This document shows, in pieces, positions 57,597 to 64,000 of a stretch of DNA of 64,000 nt. The translations under genes and the position numbers were made by a program. Position 1 is the stretch's first letter. Every line of letters begins with the position of its first letter. The notes under the pieces are model-generated. The model ran no database searches. It saw nothing but the letters and a program-made list of their open reading frames with translations, and was not told the DNA's origin. The stretch is from Hyphomicrobiales bacterium. GTDB taxonomy: Bacteria > Pseudomonadota > Alphaproteobacteria > Rhizobiales > Rhizobiaceae. Location: assembly GCA_900468065.1 (NCBI GenBank), contig UBTA01000014.1, positions 1 through 64,000 on the forward strand, in the 5' to 3' direction.

Positions 57597-59477
57597 TTAC
57601 TTGGCAGGAATCGTCAGTTCCTTGCCGATTTCCAGGTGCCTCGGAGCCGGGTTGCCGTTGGCGCCAGCAATGGTCTTCCAGAGTTCGCCATTGCCATAGA
57701 CGGCCTTGGCCAGATCCCAGAGGGTGTCACCCTTGACGATGACATGCTTGTTTTCGGCAGTTGCCGCAGGTTTGGCTTCCGGTGTCGCTGTTTCCGTCGC
57801 AGCCGGCTTGGCATCGGTGGTTACGGCTGTGTCGGTGCTGGTCTGGGTCGATGGCTCAGCCGGGGTCGCAGCGGCGATTTCGGTGATGCGGCCGTCAGTC
57901 TTCGGCTTGTAGGGATTGTTGGCCGTCAGGTAGTCGGCAAGAACCGTCTCCAGCCCCGGGCCGTAATCATAGGCATTTTCGGCCTTGGTCTTGAAGACGC
58001 TGTAGCCATCGCCGCCGTTGCGCATGAAGTTGTTGGTGACGACATTGTAGGTCTTGGCCGCATCGAGCGGCACATAGGCTTCGCCCTCCTTGACCTCGAC
58101 GACCGAAATCCGGCTGCCAATCGGGCGGGTTCTATCGAAGGAAAACTTCATGCCGGCCACCTGCGGGAAGCGGCCGCCGGCTTCTTCGATCTGGCTGAGG
58201 CCATTTTCCAGCGCGGCGCTGATATCGGCGCCCTTGATCTGGAAGGTCGCAACCGTATTCTGGAACGGCAGGACGGTCACTGCTTCGCCCATCGATACGT
58301 CGCCAGCGTCGATCGAGGCACGCAAGCCGCCGCCATTGGTGATGGCGATTGTTACGCCCTGGCCCTTGACGCGGTCGAGCATGGCGTCGGCCACCAAGTC
58401 GCCCATCTCGCATTCCTTGGCGCGGCAGGAGTCACGGGTGCCGTCGATCGGTGCTTCGGTCTTACCGATGATCTTGGCCTTCAGCTCTTCGATCGGCTTT
58501 CCCATCTCCTTGACGCGGGCAAGGACTGCTTCATCCGGCTTGAATTTGGAATCGATCAGGATCGGATCGCCCTTGGCGGATTTGACGACGCCGTTATCGT
58601 CGAAATTGACGACGAGATCGCCGAGATACTTGCTGTAGGAACCGGCCTGGACAACCGGAACCTTGTAGCCGCCGGGATTGTCGACCATCGTCGGATAGGG
58701 GCCTTCGGCCTTCTCGTCGGTGTTGGACAAGAGGCTATGCGAATGGCCGCCAACGACGATATCGACATCGGGGATCTTGGCAATAACGGCGAGGTCGCGC
58801 GGATAGCCGACATGGGTCAGGGCAATGATCTTGTTGACGCCCTGCTTCTTCAGGTCTTGAACGGCCGTGGTGATGGTATCGACATCGAGCCCGATCAGCA
58901 CATTGTCGCCCGGCGAGGAGATTTCAGTGGTGTCGTTGGTGACCGCGCCGACGATGCCGACCTTCTGACCGCCGACATCGAGCACCAGCGAAGGCTTGAT
59001 GCGATCGACGAGCTTGGACTTGTAACCGGCGAGAACGTTGGAAGAGATGACCGGGAAGGTGACCTTGTCGAGGAAGGGGATCAGGCCCTCTTCGCCTTCA
59101 TCGAACTCGTGGTTGCCAATGGTCATGGCGTCGAACTTCATCAGGTTGAGGAATTCGGCCTCGGCCGCGCCCTTGTAGGTGGTGAAGAACAGCGAGCCCT
59201 GGAAATTGTCGCCACCGTTCAGCAACAGCACGTTCTTGCCGGTCAATTCCTGGCGCTTCTGGTCGATCGCGACCTTCAGGCGGGCGACGCCGCCAAAGCA
59301 CTCGTTCTTGCCCTCTTCCTCGGAGGAGCATGTCGAATCGAATTTGTTGATCGATTCGATGCGCGAGTGGAAATCGTTGATGTGCAGGATGTTCAGTTCA
59401 TAATCGGCGAAGGCGGCACCGGACGAAAGCGCAAGGATCGAGGCTGTCATCAGCCCGGTTCGCAAATGTCTGATCAT
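57597..59477 (-). CDS. Periplasmic 5'-nucleotidase/cyclic phosphodiesterase with LysM
   Basis: The 626-residue protein has a signal peptide (residues 1-24, AFA-D), a calcineurin-type metallophosphatase domain with LHINDFHSR, GGDNFQGS, GNHEFDEG and GGHSHSL, and a 5'-nucleotidase C-terminal domain (about 345-545, with TNGGGLRASIDAG). A Thr/Ala/Pro-rich linker then leads to a LysM domain (about 575-625, VKGDTLWDLAKAVYGNGELW). UshA-like enzymes dephosphorylate external nucleotides to salvage phosphate and nucleosides. LysM should hold this one on peptidoglycan. AGGAGA lies before the ATG at 59477, which excludes a longer frame. Confidence 0.92.
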   Translation of the reverse strand: MIRHLRTGLMTASILALSSGAAFADYELNILHINDFHSRIESINKFDSTCSSEEEGKNECFGGVARLKVAIDQKRQELTGKNVLLLNGGDNFQGSLFFTTYKGAAEAEFLNLMKFDAMTIGNHEFDEGEEGLIPFLDKVTFPVISSNVLAGYKSKLVDRIKPSLVLDVGGQKVGIVGAVTNDTTEISSPGDNVLIGLDVDTITTAVQDLKKQGVNKIIALTHVGYPRDLAVIAKIPDVDIVVGGHSHSLLSNTDEKAEGPYPTMVDNPGGYKVPVVQAGSYSKYLGDLVVNFDDNGVVKSAKGDPILIDSKFKPDEAVLARVKEMGKPIEELKAKIIGKTEAPIDGTRDSCRAKECEMGDLVADAMLDRVKGQGVTIAITNGGGLRASIDAGDVSMGEAVTVLPFQNTVATFQIKGADISAALENGLSQIEEAGGRFPQVAGMKFSFDRTRPIGSRISVVEVKEGEAYVPLDAAKTYNVVTNNFMRNGGDGYSVFKTKAENAYDYGPGLETVLADYLTANNPYKPKTDGRITEIAAATPAEPSTQTSTDTAVTTDAKPAATETATPEAKPAATAENKHVIVKGDTLWDLAKAVYGNGELWKTIAGANGNPAPRHLEIGKELTIPAK

Positions 59478-59640
59478 GGATGTCTCCTGTTCCTGGTTTT
59501 TGTTGTCAGCAGCATAGAGCACTGCTGTGACACTTGGGTCGGAGTAGATGGTTTCATTTGGTTGCACCGACATCAAGCACTAAATCGATCTATCCCTGCG
59601 CGGGCTCCCGGCAAGGTTAAAATGAAGGCGGGATTCAAGA

Positions 59641-59666
59641 AAACGCCGCTTGGGGGAGCGGCGTTT
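59641..59666 (-). terminator. Intrinsic terminator after the small membrane-protein gene
   Basis: AAACGCCGC pairs with GCGGCGTTT around an eight-base loop and is followed by TTTCTT on the minus strand, 28 bases past the stop codon. Confidence 0.8.
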
Positions 59667-59693
59667 GTCCGTTTGCAGTGAGACCGGTGTCGC

Positions 59694-60095
59694 TCATGCC
59701 GGTGCTGTCGTCAGTGCGCTTCTTGACGCATCGAACTCCAGCTTGGCGACGATGGCAACGATCACTGCTTGGCCGATCAGGAACACCCAGCCAATCGTGT
59801 TCGGGGAGATATAACCGCCGATAGGCAGCAGAAGGCTGGCGGCGACCCATAGGACGTTGCCGATGATGATCAGACCGACGGCCCAGCGGGAGGCGGGGGC
59901 AAATGCGGCTGTGATGGCCATGAAGGCGGCAATCGGCAAAAGACTGAGGCCGGCCCAGTGCAGAAGGGTCTGCGGTATCTGCGTGAGCGCGCTGATCGGC
60001 GCGGATGCAACGAGAACGGCTGCGCCCATCGCCGTGCAAGTCAGCGCATCCGCCACCAGCAGGCTCTTCAGGGTCAACGCGTTGATTTTAGCCAT
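59694..60095 (-). CDS. Four-helix membrane protein of unknown function
   Basis: A 133-residue inner-membrane protein with four hydrophobic helices at about 10-32, 43-65, 71-91 and 98-118 and short polar ends. Similar small proteins are annotated as hypothetical or DoxX-like; I see no DoxX motif. It diverges from a MmyB-type regulator gene over 135 bases containing a clear dyad, so it is probably controlled by that regulator. A function cannot be proposed. Confidence 0.82.
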   Translation of the reverse strand: MAKINALTLKSLLVADALTCTAMGAAVLVASAPISALTQIPQTLLHWAGLSLLPIAAFMAITAAFAPASRWAVGLIIIGNVLWVAASLLLPIGGYISPNTIGWVFLIGQAVIVAIVAKLEFDASRSALTTAPA

Positions 60096-60187
60096 GATCT
60101 GATCTTTCCTCTTACCAATAGGCCTGCAGGTATTGCAGTGCCTTGATCCCGATCCTGCGGCAGTTTGCTACGGCCGTCGATTACGCC

Positions 60188-60212
60188 CGAGGTAATTGTC
60201 AAAGATACCTCG
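60188..60212. promoter_or_regulatory. Dyad operator candidate, CGAGGTA-N11-TACCTCG
   Basis: A perfect 7-bp inverted repeat with an 11-base spacer, 18 bases before the regulator's ATG and 92 bases before the divergent membrane-protein gene. The half-sites are about two helical turns apart, fitting a dimeric helix-turn-helix protein. Confidence 0.6.
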
Positions 60213-60230
60213 TGGTCTCATAGTCACCCT

Positions 60231-61055
60231 ATGCTGAAGGACACGATTTCTGCTGGAGACTTGCTCAGGGACTGGCGCCAGAGACGCCGGTTAAGCCAGC
60301 TCGCGCTTGCGACCGACGCCGATATTTCCCAGCGCCATCTGAGTTTCGTGGAATCCGGCCGCTCGCTGCCCAGCCGTGACATGATCCTCAGATTGGCGGA
60401 ACAACTGGACGTGCCGCTGCGCGAGCGCAACGCCATCCTGATCGCCGCGGGATTTGCGCCGATCTACCGCGACCGCCCGCTGAATTCACCGGAACTGGCC
60501 GGAGCACTCTCGATTATCCAGCGCATCCTTGATGGTCACGATCCCCATCCGGCACTGGCGGTTGACCGGCACTGGACGCTGTTGGCAGCAAATCGGGCGG
60601 TGGGTATGCTGCTCGCAGGCGTTGCCGGTCATCTGGTTGCCGGGCCGGTTAATGTCCTGCGCGTCAGCTTGCACCCGGACGGGCTAGCCCGCCGTGTGGT
60701 GAATTTCAGGGAATGGCGCAGCCATATCTTCAAGCGGCTTGCCCATGAAATCGCTGTGTCCGCCGATCCGTTGCTTGCCACGCTGCTCGATGAACTTAAA
60801 TCCTATCCGGTGCCGTTCGCCGCGCGGCCGCCAGCAAGCCGCTCCAGCACAGCGCATGCGGATATCGCGGTACCGCTCATCCTGACGAGTGAAGCAGGGC
60901 CATTGTCTTTTCTGAGCACCACAACGGTCTTCGGTACGGCGACCGAAGTGACGCTGTCGGAAGTCGCGATCGAAGCGTTCTTTCCCGCAAACGTTGAAAC
61001 TGCCAAGGCCATGGCGGATCTGGCTGCGGCATCCCCGCCGGTCAGCGCCCTCTGA
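60231..61055 (+). CDS. XRE-family regulator with MmyB-like ligand-binding domain
   Basis: The 274-residue protein has an N-terminal XRE helix-turn-helix (about 8-62, with LAQALATDADISQRHLSFVESGRSLPS-type features) and a C-terminal MmyB-like, PAS-related domain (about 95-265) starting at DPHPALAVDRHWTLLAANRAV. The first MmyB protein of this family binds fatty-acid-like ligands; the ligand here is unknown. The ATG at 60231 starts the recognisable protein; a frame from 60165 would run through the dyad operator. It most likely represses itself and the divergent small membrane-protein gene. Confidence 0.9.
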   Translation: MLKDTISAGDLLRDWRQRRRLSQLALATDADISQRHLSFVESGRSLPSRDMILRLAEQLDVPLRERNAILIAAGFAPIYRDRPLNSPELAGALSIIQRILDGHDPHPALAVDRHWTLLAANRAVGMLLAGVAGHLVAGPVNVLRVSLHPDGLARRVVNFREWRSHIFKRLAHEIAVSADPLLATLLDELKSYPVPFAARPPASRSSTAHADIAVPLILTSEAGPLSFLSTTTVFGTATEVTLSEVAIEAFFPANVETAKAMADLAAASPPVSAL

Positions 61056-61062
61056 AAAGAAA

Positions 61063-61090
61063 AACCCTCCAGGCCCAGGGCCGGAGGGTT
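61063..61090. terminator. Intrinsic terminator between the regulator and omp10
   Basis: AACCCTCC pairs with GGAGGGTT around a 12-base loop. On the minus strand (omp10) TTTCTTTTC follows, the better T-run, so it probably serves both genes. Confidence 0.8.
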
Positions 61091-61122
61091 CTTGGTGTTC
61101 AGGGCCATAAGCTGGCGCTTGA

Positions 61123-61491
61123 TCAAACCTTGCGGGACAGCGAGAACTGTGCACCGGAATCCGTGGTGCAGTTGAGCTGCGACATCGAGACCATGGCGCA
61201 ATTGACCTTGGACTGGGTTTTGCGGACCATTGAGGTCATATTGATCTCGACCAGCTTCGGCGACAGATTGATGTAGTTTCCGGACGCCAGAACCTGGTTG
61301 GTGTCGGTGGTGCGGGTCGTGAACGTTCCCGCCGAGAATGTCGAGACTATACCGTTCGGATCGACCCATGCACCTTCGACACCAGCCGGTGCGACCTGGC
61401 GGTTTTGCGGCAGTTCCCGCACTTGGCCCCCGCCCTGGCAGGAGGCCAGAGTTATGGCGGACAGAACTGTCAGGATGGCGATCGGCTTCAT
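61123..61491 (-). CDS. omp10: Outer-membrane lipoprotein Omp10 homologue
   Basis: The 122-residue protein has a lipoprotein signal ending in the lipobox LASC (Cys18) and is likely anchored in the outer membrane. The mature part matches Brucella Omp10: GVEGAWVDPNGIVSTF, FTTRTTDTNQVLASGNY, LSPKLVEINM and KVNCAMVSMSQLNCT, including both cysteines of a probable disulphide. Brucella Omp10 affects envelope integrity and virulence; its biochemical role is unclear. The ATG at 61491 has a GGGAGA site; a longer upstream frame lacks the signal. Confidence 0.9.
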   Translation of the reverse strand: MKPIAILTVLSAITLASCQGGGQVRELPQNRQVAPAGVEGAWVDPNGIVSTFSAGTFTTRTTDTNQVLASGNYINLSPKLVEINMTSMVRKTQSKVNCAMVSMSQLNCTTDSGAQFSLSRKV

Positions 61492-61612
61492 ATGGGTCTC
61501 CCGGAGGCTGCGCGGAAAGCTGTCTTTCGATTGAAAAAACCATGCCGTGATCAGGAGTTGAAAGCAAGAGTGGGGCATCAGCACGGCAGGTATTATTCGA
61601 TCTACAACGAAA

Positions 61613-61640
61613 AACGCCCGGAGATCGTTCCCCGGGCGTT
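61613..61640 (-). terminator. Intrinsic terminator of hss
   Basis: On the minus strand AACGCCCGG pairs with CCGGGCGTT around a ten-base loop and is followed by TTT, 26 bases past the hss stop. Confidence 0.8.
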
Positions 61641-61665
61641 CGATATTCAAGCGTAATCAGTCAGT

Positions 61666-63117
61666 TCAGCGAACGAGGATGTTCTTGAACTGCCACGGAT
61701 CCTTGGTGTCGAGTTCTTCCGGGAACAGGCCCGGACGGCCGTCGAGCGGGGTCCAATCGGTGTAGTGGCCTTCAACCGGGCCGAGATACGGTGTCTGCAC
61801 TTCCAGGCAACGCTTGTAGTCGATCTCGTCGGCTTCGACGATGCCGGCGGTCGGGTTTTCAAGAGCCCAGACCATTCCGGACAGAACAGCCGAGGTCACC
61901 TGAAGGCCAGTGGCGTTCTGATACGGCGCGATGCGGCGGGTTTCCTCCAGCGACAGGCGCGAGCCGAACCAGTAGGCATTCTTGTCGTGACCGTAGAGCA
62001 GGACGCCAAGTTCATCGATACCGTCGACCAGTTCGTGCTCGTCGAGAACGTGGTGAACCGGCTGCGCGTTGCCGCCGTTGCCGAACATTTCATGCAGCGA
62101 CAGGACTGCGTCATTGGCCGGATGGTAAGCGTAATGGCAGGTCGGGCGGAACGTGACGTCGCCGTCCTTGTCCTTCACCGTGAAATAGTCGGCGATCGAG
62201 ATGGATTCATTGTGGGTGACGAGGAAGCCGTATTGCGGGCCAGGTGTCGGGCACCAGGTGCGGACGCGGGTGTTGGCACCCGGCTGTTCCAGGTAGATAG
62301 CCGCCTTGTTGCCCTTCTTGTGCTTCTTGGCGTTCTTCGGCATCCAGTTTTCGTGGGTGCCCCAGCCGAGTTCTGCAGGCTGCAGGCCTTCGGAAATGAA
62401 GCCTTCGACCGACCAGGTGTTCCAGAAGACGTTGAGCGGCTTCGGGTTCTTGGTCAGCTGTGTATCGCGTTCGGCGATGTGGATACCCTTGACGCCGGTC
62501 TTCTTCATCAGCTTGGCCCAGCCTTCGCGGTCATGCTGGTCCGGCTCGTCGAACTTGATGTCGAGATCGTTGGCAAGGTTTACCAGAGCCTGCTTGACGA
62601 ACCAGGAGACCATGCCCGGATTGGCACCGCAGGTGGACACGGCCGTTGTGCCACCCGGGTTCTTTGCCTTTTCCTTGCGGAGCGTTTCGCGCAGCGCATA
62701 GTTGGTGCGGTCGGCATTCTTCATGTTCTTGTCGAAGTAGAAGCCGAGCCAAGGCTCGATAACCGTGTCGATGTAAAGCACGTCGAGCTTGCGGCAGAGC
62801 TTCATCAGGTCAACCGAACCGGTATCGACCGACAGGTTGACGCAGAAGCCCTGGCCTTCGCCTTCGGTCAGGAGCGGCTTCAAGAGGTCCTTGTAGTTGT
62901 CCTTGGTGACATATTCCTTGATGTGGCGAACGCCATGCTTGGCAAGGATTTCCATGTCGCCCGCGTCTTCGCGCGGGTCGATGACAACCATCCGGCTCTT
63001 GTCGAATTTGAAGTGGCGCTCGATCAGGGGCAAGGTGCCGCGGCCGATGGAGCCAAAGCCGATCATTACGATCGGGCCGGTGATTTCGCCGTGAACCGGG
63101 TAGGTTGTTTCTGCCAT
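61666..63117 (-). CDS. hss: Homospermidine synthase
   Basis: The 483-residue NAD-dependent enzyme makes sym-homospermidine, the typical rhizobial polyamine, from putrescine. It belongs to the saccharopine-dehydrogenase-like group: the N-terminal Rossmann motif VMIGFGSIGRGTLP lies at residues 17-30, followed by VVIDPREDAGD, the VNLSVDTGSVDLMKLCRKL segment and STCGANPGMVSWFVKQAL. Length and motifs equal those of the Agrobacterium and Blastochloris enzymes. It is monocistronic, with its own terminator. An ornithine decarboxylase partner is not in the window. Confidence 0.96.
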   Translation of the reverse strand: MAETTYPVHGEITGPIVMIGFGSIGRGTLPLIERHFKFDKSRMVVIDPREDAGDMEILAKHGVRHIKEYVTKDNYKDLLKPLLTEGEGQGFCVNLSVDTGSVDLMKLCRKLDVLYIDTVIEPWLGFYFDKNMKNADRTNYALRETLRKEKAKNPGGTTAVSTCGANPGMVSWFVKQALVNLANDLDIKFDEPDQHDREGWAKLMKKTGVKGIHIAERDTQLTKNPKPLNVFWNTWSVEGFISEGLQPAELGWGTHENWMPKNAKKHKKGNKAAIYLEQPGANTRVRTWCPTPGPQYGFLVTHNESISIADYFTVKDKDGDVTFRPTCHYAYHPANDAVLSLHEMFGNGGNAQPVHHVLDEHELVDGIDELGVLLYGHDKNAYWFGSRLSLEETRRIAPYQNATGLQVTSAVLSGMVWALENPTAGIVEADEIDYKRCLEVQTPYLGPVEGHYTDWTPLDGRPGLFPEELDTKDPWQFKNILVR

Positions 63118-63294
63118 TTCGCTTAGTCTCCTGCGGACGGGTTCGTCTGGGTTTGGAACGGCATACCGTGCCTGCCCTTTGGTTGAAAGGCCCTAGAGCA
63201 TAGATTTCTGTCACAATAAAGGGTGACACGGCAACTCAGCCGGTTTGTAGCACGTTGCCGATGACAGGTTTGTGGATGGCAGGAGAGGCAGCTC

Positions 63295-63942
63295 TCAGAC
63301 TGTCGCCGTTATTTCAGCAGACCATGCCTTGACTGTCTTGGCCATCGTTTTCAGGTGGTCGGCAGTGGAGAAACCGGACAGCGTCTTGCGTGGCTTCAGG
63401 TCGTGATCCCCGTCTTCCAGCCAGAGAATGCGGATGTTGCCGGATAGCGCGTAGCCTGCAACCTCCTCGCGCGTTCCGAATTCGTCGCGGGTTCCCTGGC
63501 AGATGAGTGTCGGTGTTTTCAGCTCTGTCAAATGTTGCGTGCGCAGGTTTTCAGGCTTGCCGGGTGGATGGAACGGATAGCCGAGGCACAGCAGACCAGT
63601 GATCGCCCCCCGCGACAAAAGGTCATCGGCTACCATGCTGGCAACGCGGCCGCCCATCGACTTGCCGCCGATGATCAGTGGTCCAGTTGCACCGAGCCGC
63701 GCGACGGCTGCCCTATATTCAGGGATCAGCTTTTCTGCCTTTGGCGGCGGCTTGCGCGTGCCGGAGGTGCGGCGGGCAGCCATATAGCCGAACTCCAAGC
63801 GGGCGACGCGAAATCCCTCCACGACGAGGGCCGCCGTGGCGGCATTCATCGAGGTGGAATCCATCGGTGCACCGGCGCCATGGGCGAGCAGGATGGTCAG
63901 GGCTGCGTTGGCTGGGCCGTCGATGAGAAAGTCCTGATCCAT
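63295..63942 (-). CDS. Alpha/beta hydrolase (KANL3/Tex30-like)
   Basis: The 215-residue cytosolic hydrolase has the LLAHGAGAPMDS loop after strand 1, the nucleophile elbow GGKSMGGRVAS, an ICQGTRDEFG strand with the acid, and GDHDLKPRK with the catalytic His. This compact family is widespread and has no defined substrate. It is separated from hss by 177 bases and stands alone at the right end of the window. The short remaining sequence to the edge contains no gene I can call. Confidence 0.9.
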   Translation of the reverse strand: MDQDFLIDGPANAALTILLAHGAGAPMDSTSMNAATAALVVEGFRVARLEFGYMAARRTSGTRKPPPKAEKLIPEYRAAVARLGATGPLIIGGKSMGGRVASMVADDLLSRGAITGLLCLGYPFHPPGKPENLRTQHLTELKTPTLICQGTRDEFGTREEVAGYALSGNIRILWLEDGDHDLKPRKTLSGFSTADHLKTMAKTVKAWSAEITATV

Positions 63943-64000
63943 GATGAAGTCCGCGCCTGTTTGCCGAGACGGCCGTCATCGGCCGAGGCGGTCCTTATGT

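Noticed and set aside
57636..59681. Open frame of 681 codons antisense to the 5'-nucleotidase gene
   Set aside because: The protein lacks recognisable domains and mirrors the codon bias of the real gene.

Overview
The window looks like a chromosomal segment of an alphaproteobacterium of the family Rhizobiaceae (Rhizobium/Agrobacterium/Sinorhizobium relatives). The evidence is high GC with alphaproteobacterial gene content: a glgP-glgB-glgC-glgA-pgm glycogen cluster, CpdR, an Omp10 lipoprotein, homospermidine synthase, gltBD, rhizobial intergenic palindromes, and an apparent MmgR/alpha-r8 small RNA gene between an N-formylglutamate amidohydrolase gene and hisN. No transposase, phage gene, CRISPR array or plasmid function was seen. 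The species assignment is inference.

Layout. 0.2-11 kb: an aldo/keto reductase, a small unknown protein, then the glycogen operon on the minus strand (glgP first, pgm last, with start/stop overlaps). 11-13.5 kb: two paralogous TadG-like surface proteins on the minus strand that share a conserved upstream element. 13.7-20.4 kb: a three-gene minus-strand operon (transglutaminase-DUF2126 amidoligase, circularly permuted ATP-grasp-alpha-E, transglutaminase) predicted to make or modify a peptide of unknown identity. It is followed upstream by a BBE-type flavoprotein. 21.9-29 kb: small accessory enzymes (VOC proteins, DUF899 protein, methyltransferase, GFA protein), two MarR regulators with clear dyad operators, a CDF transporter and a LysE exporter. 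29-36.5 kb: ilvD, tRNA-Val(GAC), cpdR, N-formylglutamate amidohydrolase, the candidate sRNA, hisN, a lysophospholipase-like hydrolase, and hsp20 with an RpoH-like promoter and a ROSE-like thermometer.

36.6-40.6 kb: a rhizobial intergenic repeat, an APH(3')-II-like kinase gene, a YfeH-type transporter with a divergent LysR regulator, and threonine aldolase. 41-49.3 kb: gltB-gltD (ammonia assimilation) and a Do-family periplasmic protease. 49.4-57.5 kb is mostly envelope: a DUF459 SGNH protein, an MltB-type lytic transglycosylase, galU, an outer-membrane beta-barrel, an NfeD/SPFH pair and ferrochelatase. 57.6-64 kb: a periplasmic 5'-nucleotidase carrying LysM, a small membrane protein divergent from a MmyB-type regulator, Omp10, homospermidine synthase and an alpha/beta hydrolase.

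How the parts relate. GalU and the glycogen operon share glucose-1-phosphate: Pgm supplies it, GlgC diverts it to ADP-glucose and GalU to UDP-glucose. GltBD, IlvD, HisN and the amidohydrolase are nitrogen and amino-acid metabolism. The most interesting material is the amidoligase/ATP-grasp operon, the TadG pair with its duplicated control element, the RNA regulators (sRNA and thermometer), and several clean operator palindromes.
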